From assembly GCF_000814475.1 (NCBI RefSeq), contig NZ_JSVC01000001.1, positions 62,001-126,000 on the forward strand: DNA of 64,000 bases. Reading direction: 5' to 3'. Positions 43,155 through 51,954 of this stretch are shown piece by piece (within the stretch, counting starts at the first letter, position 1; the number at the start of each line of letters is the position of its first letter). The notes beneath the pieces were generated by a model that was not told the DNA's origin, ran no database searches, and saw only the letters and a list, made by a program, of their open reading frames with translations. Source of the DNA: Flavihumibacter solisilvae. Lineage in GTDB: Bacteria; Bacteroidota; Bacteroidia; Chitinophagales; Chitinophagaceae. Both the position numbers and the translations under genes were made by a program.

Positions 43155-43772
43155 ATGAAAAGGCTCTTCAAGGAACTGAAAGACACGATCCTTGCCGGGG
43201 TTGTGTTTCTATTACCACTGCTTATCCTGATTGTATTATTGGGTAAAGCTTACCAATTGCTGACAGGAGTATCTACTAAGCTGGCCAGTCTTTTCGGGGT
43301 CAAAACCCTGTTAGGTCTACCCGGGCATACCATCGCCAGCAGTGTTTTGATCCTCATAATGCTATTGGTATGTGGATACCTGGTTCGACTTACTTTGTTC
43401 CGGAGGATGTATAACTGGCTCGACCGTAAGCTGGCGGAACACCTTCCACCTTACAAAGTATACCGCGAACTTGCCATGTCAAAACTGAATGTGCAGGAGG
43501 AGATGCTTCCTTATAAAAGTGCCGCGAGCATTGTAAATGACGGTACGGCACAGCCCTGTTTCATAATGGATGAACTGGCAGATGGCAGTTATGTCGTTTT
43601 CATTCCGACAGCGGGGAATGTTAAGGAAGGAAATGTCGCCATTCTTCCTGCAAACCGGATACAGCTATTTCCCGGAATTGATATTAAACTGTACCGGAAC
43701 GCGCTGGCAAACCAGGGACAGGGAATTGGCAAGCTGATGGTACCGGGTGCTGGACCGGGGGTAATTCAATAA
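43155..43772 (+). CDS. DUF502-family membrane protein
   Basis: This 205-residue protein has two N-terminal membrane segments (about 12-34 and 57-80) and a soluble C-terminal beta domain with DGSYVVFIPTAGNVKEGNVAILP, the pattern of DUF502/COG2928 proteins. Function is unknown. Its stop codon lies within the first unit of an octamer repeat array. Divergent from pirin with a 98-bp gap. Confidence 0.75.
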   Translation: MKRLFKELKDTILAGVVFLLPLLILIVLLGKAYQLLTGVSTKLASLFGVKTLLGLPGHTIASSVLILIMLLVCGYLVRLTLFRRMYNWLDRKLAEHLPPYKVYRELAMSKLNVQEEMLPYKSAASIVNDGTAQPCFIMDELADGSYVVFIPTAGNVKEGNVAILPANRIQLFPGIDIKLYRNALANQGQGIGKLMVPGAGPGVIQ

Positions 43773-43789
43773 GTCAATAAGTGAATAAA
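43766..43789. repeat. Octamer repeat array (three units)
   Basis: Three in-phase units, TCAATAAG, TCAATAAG and TGAATAAA, cover the DUF502 stop codon and the 23-bp gap to the convergent DUF1203 gene. Same unit type as the arrays at 26605, 29151, 44792 and 58917. Confidence 0.75.
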
Positions 43790-43795
43790 GAAGGA

Positions 43796-44281
43796 TCAAC
43801 CTGTTACACGGTCGATCCGGCAGATATAACAGCATGCTTTTGCATTTCTTGCATGCAGGTATTCCACATCTGCATTATTTTCAAAAATTTCACTGATAAG
43901 TTCATCCACATCACGGTCACCGACGAGTTCCGTGAGGAGCATCTGCTGGTCGGGATTATAACCGATCAGTGATAAGGGAAAACTTGTCTTGTTGGCCTTA
44001 ATTTCCGGTGGGAAGCGGTGAATATCTCTATACGGCTCAACACTTTCACTACTGATAAAAATCGGTCCGGGCTGGTTGAATGCATTGTCTACTGCAAATG
44101 GGCTGTGGCTGAGTAAAAGCCGTCGATCTTTTCCTTTCACGAATGGTTTTAGTGAGACCCTGCAGGGACCACTGCCTGTTGCAATTTGTTCAACTACTTC
44201 GTGGCCAAAATCATCTATCCGTGTTTCGCGGATCTTTTCTGCGTATTCAGCTGAAAGCGGAACAATTCTGAATCTGGTCAT
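43796..44281 (-). CDS. DUF1203-family protein
   Basis: This 161-residue protein starts at the ATG at 44281 (MTRFRIVPLSAE). DUF1203 features are the opening FRIVPL, the CRVSL..F.KG.RRLLLSHSPF block, GPIFIS and the C-terminal ADVEYLHARNAKACCYICRIDR. Function unknown; small cytosolic protein. It converges with the DUF502 gene across the octamer array and is divergent from the cupin gene. Confidence 0.85.
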   Translation of the reverse strand: MTRFRIVPLSAEYAEKIRETRIDDFGHEVVEQIATGSGPCRVSLKPFVKGKDRRLLLSHSPFAVDNAFNQPGPIFISSESVEPYRDIHRFPPEIKANKTSFPLSLIGYNPDQQMLLTELVGDRDVDELISEIFENNADVEYLHARNAKACCYICRIDRVTG

Positions 44282-44373
44282 AACTTTATGTTTTGTTATG
44301 CCAAAATTCACTCTCCGCAGTCGCATAAAAAACCCGTTACTTGCGGAGTTTCATTCCTTATTAAAAAAGCATT

Positions 44374-44733
44374 ATGGAGAAAATAAATCTTGCTGAAAAG
44401 TTCGACCGCATCGATGCTTATTGGGATCCCCGGATCGCTTGTGAATTGAATAGCCAGCATGTAAAGCTGGTGAAGTTCAAGGGCCCATTCGTGTGGCATC
44501 ACCATGAGAATGAGGATGAATTGTTTTTTGTGGTAAAAGGTCGTTTTAACATGGAGTTCAGGGACAGAACGGAAATTGTGAATGAAAACGAACTGATAGT
44601 TGTTCCGCGTGGTGTGGAGCACAGGCCGGTTGCTGATGAGGAAGTGTGGGTTATGTTGTTTGAACCTGCATCAACACTGAACACCGGTAATATAGAAAAC
44701 GACCTGACAAAAAAGAACCTGGATCTGATTTAG
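44374..44733 (+). CDS. Single-domain cupin protein
   Basis: This 119-residue cupin has the metal-binding motif WHHHENEDELFFVVKGRF (motif 1) and GVEHRP (motif 2), with intact His and Glu ligands. Such proteins often act as small mannose-6-phosphate-isomerase-like or oxygenase-like enzymes; the substrate cannot be read. A strong hairpin terminator follows 20 bp after the stop. Confidence 0.9.
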   Translation: MEKINLAEKFDRIDAYWDPRIACELNSQHVKLVKFKGPFVWHHHENEDELFFVVKGRFNMEFRDRTEIVNENELIVVPRGVEHRPVADEEVWVMLFEPASTLNTGNIENDLTKKNLDLI

Positions 44734-44753
44734 CAATGGGCTAAAAATAAAGT

Positions 44754-44782
44754 GGGCCAGCTGGAGGGATCTCAGCTGGCCC
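44754..44782. terminator. Bidirectional terminator between cupin and TonB receptor genes
   Basis: A 10-bp perfect GC-rich stem GGGCCAGCTG / CAGCTGGCCC with a 9-nt loop lies between the convergent stop codons. T tracts are weak, but the A-rich run on the left gives T residues on the minus strand. Confidence 0.8.
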
Positions 44783-44791
44783 GGAAGTTAT

Positions 44792-44807
44792 TCAATAAGT
44801 GAAATGG
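44792..44807. repeat. Octamer repeat (two units)
   Basis: TCAATAAG followed in phase by TGAAATGG, immediately beyond the terminator at 44754-44782. Belongs with the other octamer sites in this window. Confidence 0.5.
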
Positions 44808-44812
44808 TTTCA

Positions 44813-47170
44813 TCAGAAGCGCATACGCCAGGTAATTCCCGCGTTGGATGGATCTCCAAGGTGAATACCGCCAAAATCGTACGCATAAGAAATGTAGCGG
44901 GTATCGAAAAGATTCCGCACCCATAAGGCTGCTTCCATTTGTTTCCAGGTTACTCCCCCGCGAATATGTACAAGGTGATAGGCCGGCTGACGGATTCTGT
45001 TTGCGAGATCGAAGTAGGTTGTACCCAACCAATACCATTCCGCGCGCAGAAGGCCAGAAATTGAGTGTTTGCGCGACAATACCGGCATATACTGAACTGC
45101 AAGCAGTGAAGTTGTAGCCGGAGTAAAGACCTGCCTGTTCCCGGACAGGTCAGTTTCCGAACCCTGGGATGTTGTTTTATAATCCTGGTAACGCGAATCA
45201 GTATACGCAAAATTGTACTGGAACTGCAGTCGGCTGAAAGGCACTGCTGTAATTTCCGCTTCCATTCCACGTGAACGCAGTTTTCCGGTATTTTTTATTA
45301 CAGTGATTGCATCAGGCAACTGAAGTGTAGGCACCTGTGCATCATTCACTATAGAATAAAATGCTGCCAGGTTTACCTGCAATTTCTTCTGCCACCAGTC
45401 CGACTTCCATCCCAGTTCCAGGTTGTTGCCATATTCCGGATCGTAAGGAAATAATGGAGGCTGGGAAGGATCTGAACTGAGTTCAGTTAGTCCACCTGTC
45501 CGGAACCCCCTGCTGTAGCTGAAGTAGAGATAATTTGATTCATTCGACTTATATCCTATTGAGGCGCGCGGTGAAAGTGCGGTGTAGCTGGTATGGGCTG
45601 AAGTATCCGGAAGTGTTACTATTGGTTCGGTCATGCCGTCTTTCATGTACAACCCGCTTACTTCCTTTTGCTGGCGATTGGTTTCGGCACGCAATCCTCC
45701 TCTCAGGTCCCACTTCGGATGCAGATTGTACGTTAATTCGCCGTACAATGCAGCACCTGTATTATGGGTAATACTGATATTGGTAGTTGTGAAGAGGGAA
45801 TCACCTATGCCTATCAGGTTCGCATCCTGGCCAAAGCGTGTTGACTGACGAACAGGTGACTTCTGGTAATACAGGTAAAGACCGGTATTCCATTGCACGC
45901 GTGATCCTGTTCCTTCAGGTGAAGTAAGTCGCAGTTCTTCCGTTAGGACACGGGTCCTGTTCCATTCATCTCCATAATCATTGATGATAGAGATAGCATC
46001 AAGCGGCGAAAAGTCAGCATCAATAGGTTGTTGATAGATCCGTTTGTTCTGTTGAAAGGCAGTCTGACTGCTGAATCGAAATTTTTCTGCCTGGTGCATG
46101 ACAGACAACGATGCGTTCAGGGTATTGTCCTGCATAGTTGTAGTTGCATTCTGGTTCAGGTGAAAGGGATTTGACAATGCTTCATCTTTGCCGATCACTA
46201 GTGGAAATGCGCCCTTGTTGTTTGCATTCAGGTGTTTGAAATTAAGATTCAACTGCCAGTTATGTGCGGGCTTATACAGCAGGTAATAGTTACCAGAGGC
46301 CATGATCTGCTTATCATAAGGCTTGCCATTGAAATCATTGGTGTAAAAGCCCCGCTGATCGTGAACCAGTCCTGCAATACCAAAATAAAGCTTCTGTTTG
46401 ATTATCGGAGCTTTATAACCGGCACTCAGCCGCCATTGCCTGTTTCGCTGGCCAGCCGAGGCTTCTACAAAACCGGTCGCGTTATCAGCAGGTTTTCTGG
46501 TTACAATATTTATCACTCCACCCATTGCATTGCGCCCGAAAAGAGTACCCTGCGGTCCACGCAGGACTTCAATCCTTTCTATATCATACAAGGGAGAAAT
46601 GTAAGTGTCCAGACCGAACTGGTTTACTCCATCGATATACGTAGCAACGGCAGGATCATAGGACGTTGACGTTATACCCCGGATGCTGATGACATTGCGG
46701 TTGTCACCGGGATTAGCGGAATACAAAGCGGGTGAAATCGCTGTAAGATCCCGGTTGTCCCACAACCTGAAATCCTGGACATCCCTGGCAGACAGGTGAG
46801 AAATGCCTGCCGGAACTGTTTGCAGGACTTCCTCTTTTTTCTGCGCGACCACGACTACTTCATCCAACCGTTTGCCGCTTACCGGGATGACAATATTCAG
46901 CCCATTTTCTTTCGGGTTCACTTCCACGATTGTGGCAGCATATCCTGTTGCAGTGACCTGGAGCCGTAGTTGCCTGTTGCTGATAGCCGGGAGACGAAAG
47001 TTTCCACTACTGTCGGTAATTACAAAATCGCTGCCGTTCAATACATGTACGCTGGCAGCTTCTACGGGTTCGGATTTTTCATTGAGTACACGACCCTGGA
47101 TGGAACGCCCGGTCTGTGCGACCAGGCTTCCGCAATACAGGGACAAGATCATTAACAATAAAGCTTTCAT
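44813..47170 (-). CDS. TonB-dependent receptor with N-terminal carboxypeptidase-like domain
   Basis: This 785-residue outer-membrane receptor starts at the ATG at 47170 (MKALLLMILSLYCGSLVAQ, signal peptide); a GTG five codons upstream is less likely. Residues 23-105 form a carboxypeptidase-D-like beta-sandwich, followed by a TonB box and plug (DEVVVVAQKKEEVLQTVPAG; VEVLRGPQGTLFGRNAMGG), then the barrel ending in Phe. It is not a SusC and has no SusD partner. It lies 11 bp downstream of the ThuA/cytochrome lipoprotein in the rhamnose operon, so it may import a rhamnose-containing ligand or a cofactor such as PQQ; that is inference. Confidence 0.92.
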   Translation of the reverse strand: MKALLLMILSLYCGSLVAQTGRSIQGRVLNEKSEPVEAASVHVLNGSDFVITDSSGNFRLPAISNRQLRLQVTATGYAATIVEVNPKENGLNIVIPVSGKRLDEVVVVAQKKEEVLQTVPAGISHLSARDVQDFRLWDNRDLTAISPALYSANPGDNRNVISIRGITSTSYDPAVATYIDGVNQFGLDTYISPLYDIERIEVLRGPQGTLFGRNAMGGVINIVTRKPADNATGFVEASAGQRNRQWRLSAGYKAPIIKQKLYFGIAGLVHDQRGFYTNDFNGKPYDKQIMASGNYYLLYKPAHNWQLNLNFKHLNANNKGAFPLVIGKDEALSNPFHLNQNATTTMQDNTLNASLSVMHQAEKFRFSSQTAFQQNKRIYQQPIDADFSPLDAISIINDYGDEWNRTRVLTEELRLTSPEGTGSRVQWNTGLYLYYQKSPVRQSTRFGQDANLIGIGDSLFTTTNISITHNTGAALYGELTYNLHPKWDLRGGLRAETNRQQKEVSGLYMKDGMTEPIVTLPDTSAHTSYTALSPRASIGYKSNESNYLYFSYSRGFRTGGLTELSSDPSQPPLFPYDPEYGNNLELGWKSDWWQKKLQVNLAAFYSIVNDAQVPTLQLPDAITVIKNTGKLRSRGMEAEITAVPFSRLQFQYNFAYTDSRYQDYKTTSQGSETDLSGNRQVFTPATTSLLAVQYMPVLSRKHSISGLLRAEWYWLGTTYFDLANRIRQPAYHLVHIRGGVTWKQMEAALWVRNLFDTRYISYAYDFGGIHLGDPSNAGITWRMRF

Positions 47171-47181
47171 TTTCCGGGTTT

Positions 47182-50100
47182 TCACAGTGCAGGCAGGTAT
47201 TCGATTGAGGTTAAAGAAGGGGTTTTACCTGTTTCAGCAGTGGTGCGCTGCACCACAATATAGAGCGTATGCAGGCGGCCGTCGTTCACAGGCGTAACGG
47301 GAATAACAGATACGTCAGATCCGCCGGCTTTTGTTGCTGCGATTACCCGGCCATCCGGTGCATCGAGTCGAAGCTCAACGGTCGTCAGTTTCCCGCTCCC
47401 CTGCTGCCATTGCACCTGGAGTGCGCGGATATTGGTCAGGTCAACGCTGTCAACAGCGAACCAGCCCGTCTGATCATCCAGCTGCAGCCAGTTACGGCCC
47501 TCTTCAGAACCTTTGCTGAAACCTTTCATTGTAGAGAACTGGTTCGGGCGCATCCGGCTGTTCAGCAACTGAACTGACCCATTCCCCGTAAGCGGGCGGA
47601 TTTTCTGATTGCCCTTATCTGTATAGGAGGCGGACAAAACCAGCGTTTGCTGCGGGTTAGTTCCTGCAGGTACAGGCACCGATCCTGTTGGAGGGAGTGT
47701 GTTCTTCTTCGCATCCTTGCCAAGCGACAGGATATATTGAACTATCATTTTGGCATCCTGCTCTTTCATATCAGGGTGTGCTGCCATCGCTACTTCGCCC
47801 CATACTCCACTTCCGCCTTTCATGATCTTTTCAGCCAGGTAAGCAGGTGCGGTCTTATCCTTTGCATAACGGTCTGCCACAGCTGTAAATGCTGGTCCCA
47901 CAGACTTTTCGTTTACTTTATGGCAGGCCATACAATCGGATGAAGAGATCAGGTTTTTGCCTTGCAGCGGCTCGGACAGGATCTGGTGACCAAGTTGTGC
48001 GCGGTCAGCACTCTCCAGGAAACTTGCAGAAACAAAAAGATCAGCTGGATCAACAACCGCGGCATTACCCGGATCGGTCACTTTCACTTCATACTGTACC
48101 GGCCTTCCTGGGAAATAAAAACTCCGGTTGCCTTTCACTTGTATGTCAACTTCAGGAGCTGCATTACCGGCGTATACTTCGATTGGTGTGCTGCTTGCAG
48201 CGGCACCACCTGCATCCACAACTTCTGCATACACTTTAAAGCTGCCAATGTCATTTATTGTATATTCCAGTTCCGGCGTTTTTGTCTCCTTCACGACATT
48301 ATTGATATGCCAGCGGTAGGTCAGGGCATCCTTTTCAGGATCCTTAACAGTGACTGTGGCTTTTATAGTGAGAGGAAGATTGCCGGTGGCGGGGGTAACC
48401 GATACATCGCTTATAGCTGGTTCGCGGTTGCCGGCATTGTAATCGATCCGGGCAAGGCCGGCATCGGCGTTTTTGGAAAACCAGCCACTGCCATATTCCA
48501 GGACATATATCCGTCCATCCGGGCCCATCTCCATATCAACAGGAGCATTGAATTTAAGATGGGGTACGAAAGGCTCCATTTTATCGAAATCACCGTTTTC
48601 CTTCATTGTAACGGCCATAATCCATCCACGGATCCATTCATACACGAACAATTTCTTATCATAGTATTCTGCAAGGCGTTCTTTGGTGGAATAGAGGTCG
48701 GTGTAAAAAACAGGGCCAGCCATAGCTGTTCTTCCACCTGTACCTACCTGGGGAAAATCAGATGAAGGGCCATAGGGATACCAGATGAATGCGGGTTGGG
48801 CCGGGGGCAGTTGCTGGAGGCCTGTATTATTACGCGACTCGTTAACTGGTTGTTTTGCATCAAAGGGTTTACCCGACTTTCCAGTTGTATAGTCATAAGA
48901 GACATACGGGTAATTGTTTCCAACAAAATAAGGCCAGCCAAAATTGCCTGCAGTCCGTGCCTGGTTCACTTCATCATAACCCATCGGACCGCGAATTCCA
49001 AGACTATCAATATTGGAATCCGGGCCAACTTCGCCCCAGTACAGGAAATCGTTCTTTTTATCTACGGAAATACGATATGGATTCCTGTTTCCCATCACAT
49101 AAATTTCCGGTTTGGCTTTGCTTTCGTTTTTTGCAAACAAGTTGCCATCAGGAATGGAATAAGTGCCATCCTCATTAATCCTGATACGCAGGATCTTTCC
49201 GCGCAGGTCGTTTGAGTTACCGGCGCCGCGGCGGGCATCATATTGCTGGAGTCCGGGCCGGTCATCAAGGGGCGAATATCCATAAAGGTTATATTTTCCT
49301 TCCGGCTCATTGAATGGGGTCGAGTTATCGCCTGTTGACACAAATAAGGTCCTGTCTTTCCCAAAAGCGATAGATCCACCGGTATGACAACAGATATCAC
49401 GTTGAACCGGAACATCGAGAATCACTTTTTCGGAAGCAAGATGAAGTGAATCATCTTTGAAAACAAAACGTGAAAGCCTGTCCACAGGGGCGCTGACCGG
49501 GCTGTAAAACAGGTAAATGAAATTGTTCTTCCCGAAATCCGGATCTGCCTGGAGGCCGAGCAGCCCTTCTTCAGAATTCACTCCCGGAGCGTCTGTTTTC
49601 CAGTATACATTCAACGATCCAACCTGGCTGGTCTTTTTCGTTGCAGATTTGTACAGCATCAATTCACCACGCCGTTGCGCAATCAGAACATCGAAGTTGG
49701 GAAGAATGGTCATCTCGGTAGGTTCGAACAGTTCGCCGAGCACCAGCTGAGTTTTTTTAAAGCGATCATTCTCGGGTACCCGGAGGGTGTGAGCTTTCTT
49801 ATAGTCGAGCTCTTTCCGGTCGCCGATCGCATAACGGATACCTCCCAGAAGGTGATTCAGGTAAAGCGGGTCTGAAAAAGATTCGTTTGTATGCCCCAGG
49901 GCGGTATACCAGGCCCGGCCACCGTCGTATTCGTGGTACCAGGCAACGGGGTGGTTGTCGCCATTGGTACCACCAGTATAACTTTTTTCGTTAAGCTTCA
50001 TCAGCAACTTAACACCAGGATTGAGCTTTTTGAAATTATACCATTCATCCTTACGCTTCCAGGTACGGGGCAGGTGACTGGTAGAAATGTGCGTGCTGTC

Positions 50101-50541
50101 GATTACCTGGAGTTCGGCCTCCTGCTGAGCCGGGTGGCTTGCGAAATAACCACCGACCAGTCGACCATACCAGCCCCAGTCGTATTCTGTATCCGTAGCA
50201 GCATGAACGCCTACATAGCCGCCGCCAGCCTGGATATATCTTTCAAAATCAGCCTCCTGGAAATTGTTAAGCACATCGCCGGTTGTTTGGAGGAATACAA
50301 CGGCGTTATATAATCGAAGACTGTCTTCGTTAAATAACGCTGCGTCTGTGGTGGTGTCTACTGTAAACTGGTTTTCCTGTCCCAGTTTGCGAATAGCTTC
50401 AATTCCAGCCGGGATGGATTCGTGATGAAAACCGGCAGTTTTCGTGAAGACCAGTATGCGCGACGGACCGGAGCGTTGGTTACACGCTGCCAATACATAC
50501 ACGCAACAGAAAGTCAAAATGCTCAAAGCAATCCTGTTCAT
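47182..50541 (-). CDS. Multidomain lipoprotein: ThuA, PQQ-type sugar dehydrogenase, PKD, cytochrome c
   Basis: This 1119-residue lipoprotein has a lipobox LAAC (Cys20). Residues 27-240 are a ThuA-like domain (RILVFTKTAGFHHES, GGGYVGVHAATD, LGHTNESF). Residues 262-700 resemble soluble aldose/PQQ sugar dehydrogenase beta-propellers (PTEMTILPNFDVLIAQR, GDNSTPF, MGNRNPYRISVD). Residues 708-795 form a PKD domain (FKVYAEVVDAGG). A cytochrome c domain has heme motif CMACH at 870-874 and Met axial ligand candidates near 919-925. A C-terminal beta domain (about 960-1119) looks carbohydrate-binding. The arrangement allows sugar oxidation with electrons passed to heme at the outer membrane. It follows the rhamnose kinase gene by 57 bp. 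Confidence 0.88.
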   Translation of the reverse strand: MNRIALSILTFCCVYVLAACNQRSGPSRILVFTKTAGFHHESIPAGIEAIRKLGQENQFTVDTTTDAALFNEDSLRLYNAVVFLQTTGDVLNNFQEADFERYIQAGGGYVGVHAATDTEYDWGWYGRLVGGYFASHPAQQEAELQVIDSTHISTSHLPRTWKRKDEWYNFKKLNPGVKLLMKLNEKSYTGGTNGDNHPVAWYHEYDGGRAWYTALGHTNESFSDPLYLNHLLGGIRYAIGDRKELDYKKAHTLRVPENDRFKKTQLVLGELFEPTEMTILPNFDVLIAQRRGELMLYKSATKKTSQVGSLNVYWKTDAPGVNSEEGLLGLQADPDFGKNNFIYLFYSPVSAPVDRLSRFVFKDDSLHLASEKVILDVPVQRDICCHTGGSIAFGKDRTLFVSTGDNSTPFNEPEGKYNLYGYSPLDDRPGLQQYDARRGAGNSNDLRGKILRIRINEDGTYSIPDGNLFAKNESKAKPEIYVMGNRNPYRISVDKKNDFLYWGEVGPDSNIDSLGIRGPMGYDEVNQARTAGNFGWPYFVGNNYPYVSYDYTTGKSGKPFDAKQPVNESRNNTGLQQLPPAQPAFIWYPYGPSSDFPQVGTGGRTAMAGPVFYTDLYSTKERLAEYYDKKLFVYEWIRGWIMAVTMKENGDFDKMEPFVPHLKFNAPVDMEMGPDGRIYVLEYGSGWFSKNADAGLARIDYNAGNREPAISDVSVTPATGNLPLTIKATVTVKDPEKDALTYRWHINNVVKETKTPELEYTINDIGSFKVYAEVVDAGGAAASSTPIEVYAGNAAPEVDIQVKGNRSFYFPGRPVQYEVKVTDPGNAAVVDPADLFVSASFLESADRAQLGHQILSEPLQGKNLISSSDCMACHKVNEKSVGPAFTAVADRYAKDKTAPAYLAEKIMKGGSGVWGEVAMAAHPDMKEQDAKMIVQYILSLGKDAKKNTLPPTGSVPVPAGTNPQQTLVLSASYTDKGNQKIRPLTGNGSVQLLNSRMRPNQFSTMKGFSKGSEEGRNWLQLDDQTGWFAVDSVDLTNIRALQVQWQQGSGKLTTVELRLDAPDGRVIAATKAGGSDVSVIPVTPVNDGRLHTLYIVVQRTTAETGKTPSLTSIEYLPAL

Positions 50542-50598
50542 GATGATGATGGTGATTTTTAAGCTTTTAAAGTTAGGCCAGAAGATGTCACCAGCCGC

Positions 50599-51954
50599 CT
50601 ATTTTTCAAATTGCCGGTGAGGGAAAAAAGTGAGCTTTACCAGGTTATTCAGAATCGGGAGCGGATTCCAGCTATCGTGAATGGACAGGGCTGCACCGAG
50701 AGCAGTAGCCTGGGGAACTTCTGCAGCGAAAATTTTGTAAGCTGGCAGGCGCTCCGCAAGCAGGCGCATGAAAATTTCATTCCTGCTGAACCCGCCATCA
50801 ACATAAATGCGATTAATGGAATTGTCATTCTGAACCAGCCTTATGCAGCCGAGTTGCTGTTCTACCAGTACAGACACCAGGAAATGGTATGCTTCCTCAA
50901 CAGAATTAAATATAGCTGGATTGAAAGTTTCAGGATCCGGGATTTCGCCAGGAATGGCATTACAATCTGAAAGCAAGTGCGGATCGAAGCTGATATTTTT
51001 GTAAAAGCCCTTTTTCAGGTTGAAATGAGCAGCGATGCGATCGCAAAATTTGTCGTGAAGGCGACCAGCAAATAGCCGGGCAGCTTTTACGGGATTGCCG
51101 GAATAACTCAGATAATAAAGGCAGCCGGATTCAATCTCAGCTGCAGTAAGCGGATCACTATTAAATGGATTAAGGGTGATGTTCCATGTTCCTGTTGAAA
51201 CCAGGATAAACCGTGCAGGATCCAGCACCAGGTAGGGTATCAGCGCCGCTGAGCTATCATGCAACCCGATCCCGCATTGAATTGTTTTACCGTTCAGGGT
51301 AACAGGAAATGTCCTGCTGCTGTCAGCCAAGGGTGCAAGCTTTGATGAAATGCCTTCATCGCTTACCCATCGGTGGTATGCCTTTTTACTAAAATCCCAT
51401 AACAAAGTGTGGCAGCCGATGCTGGTCAGATCGGAAACAGGCTGGTTGTTAACAAGCCATGACAGGTATTGGGGCAGATGAAGGCTAAAATGAATCCGGT
51501 CAAATATCCCGGGTTGCTCTCTTTTTAATCTCAACAGCTGAAGTGCCGAGTTCAGGCTTCCCAACATCGGAGATGAGACTTCCGTACAAAACTTGTCTGA
51601 ACCGCCATAGATTCTCAGCAGTTCCTCCTGTAAATGCGGCGGGCAGGGTTTAAGATAATTATAGAGCGGTGTAAGTTCCCGGCCATTTTCATCGATGTGC
51701 ACCAGGCTTGCACCATATGCGGAAAAATTTATAGCCTTCCAGTTGACATCATTGTTCCGTGATAGCTGGCTTATTGTTTCCGAAATATATTTTTTTAACA
51801 GGCGGATGTCTTCACAGGGAAATCCGTCTTCGTCGTTCGTCTCAGGAAATGTTACCGTTTCTTCATTCAGCACCTTATATTCTGCATCGAAGAGAAGCAC
51901 CTTTTTATTGGTCTTCCCGGAATCGATGACCGCTATGACATCGGGTTTATTCAT
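50599..51954 (-). CDS. rhaB: FGGY-family carbohydrate kinase, probable L-rhamnulokinase
   Basis: This 451-residue FGGY kinase begins with the ATP-binding VIAVIDSGKTNKKVLLFD (about 5-22) and has the second phosphate block FILVSTGTWNITLNPF and the ADP-binding YVDGGFSRNEIFMRLLAE. It phosphorylates the ketose made by the isomerase, most likely L-rhamnulose, judged from neighbours rather than from residues. The start shares one base with the isomerase stop codon (51954), typical of tight coupling. Fuculokinase activity cannot be excluded. Confidence 0.85.
   Translation of the reverse strand: MNKPDVIAVIDSGKTNKKVLLFDAEYKVLNEETVTFPETNDEDGFPCEDIRLLKKYISETISQLSRNNDVNWKAINFSAYGASLVHIDENGRELTPLYNYLKPCPPHLQEELLRIYGGSDKFCTEVSSPMLGSLNSALQLLRLKREQPGIFDRIHFSLHLPQYLSWLVNNQPVSDLTSIGCHTLLWDFSKKAYHRWVSDEGISSKLAPLADSSRTFPVTLNGKTIQCGIGLHDSSAALIPYLVLDPARFILVSTGTWNITLNPFNSDPLTAAEIESGCLYYLSYSGNPVKAARLFAGRLHDKFCDRIAAHFNLKKGFYKNISFDPHLLSDCNAIPGEIPDPETFNPAIFNSVEEAYHFLVSVLVEQQLGCIRLVQNDNSINRIYVDGGFSRNEIFMRLLAERLPAYKIFAAEVPQATALGAALSIHDSWNPLPILNNLVKLTFFPHRQFEK

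Noticed and set aside
44813-47170. TonB receptor as a SusC of a second PUL
   Set aside because: It is 785 residues, lacks the SusC signature and has no adjacent SusD gene.
47183-47185. GTG start of the TonB receptor overlapping the preceding gene
   Set aside because: The ATG at 47170 opens directly on a typical signal peptide and leaves a normal 11-bp gap.
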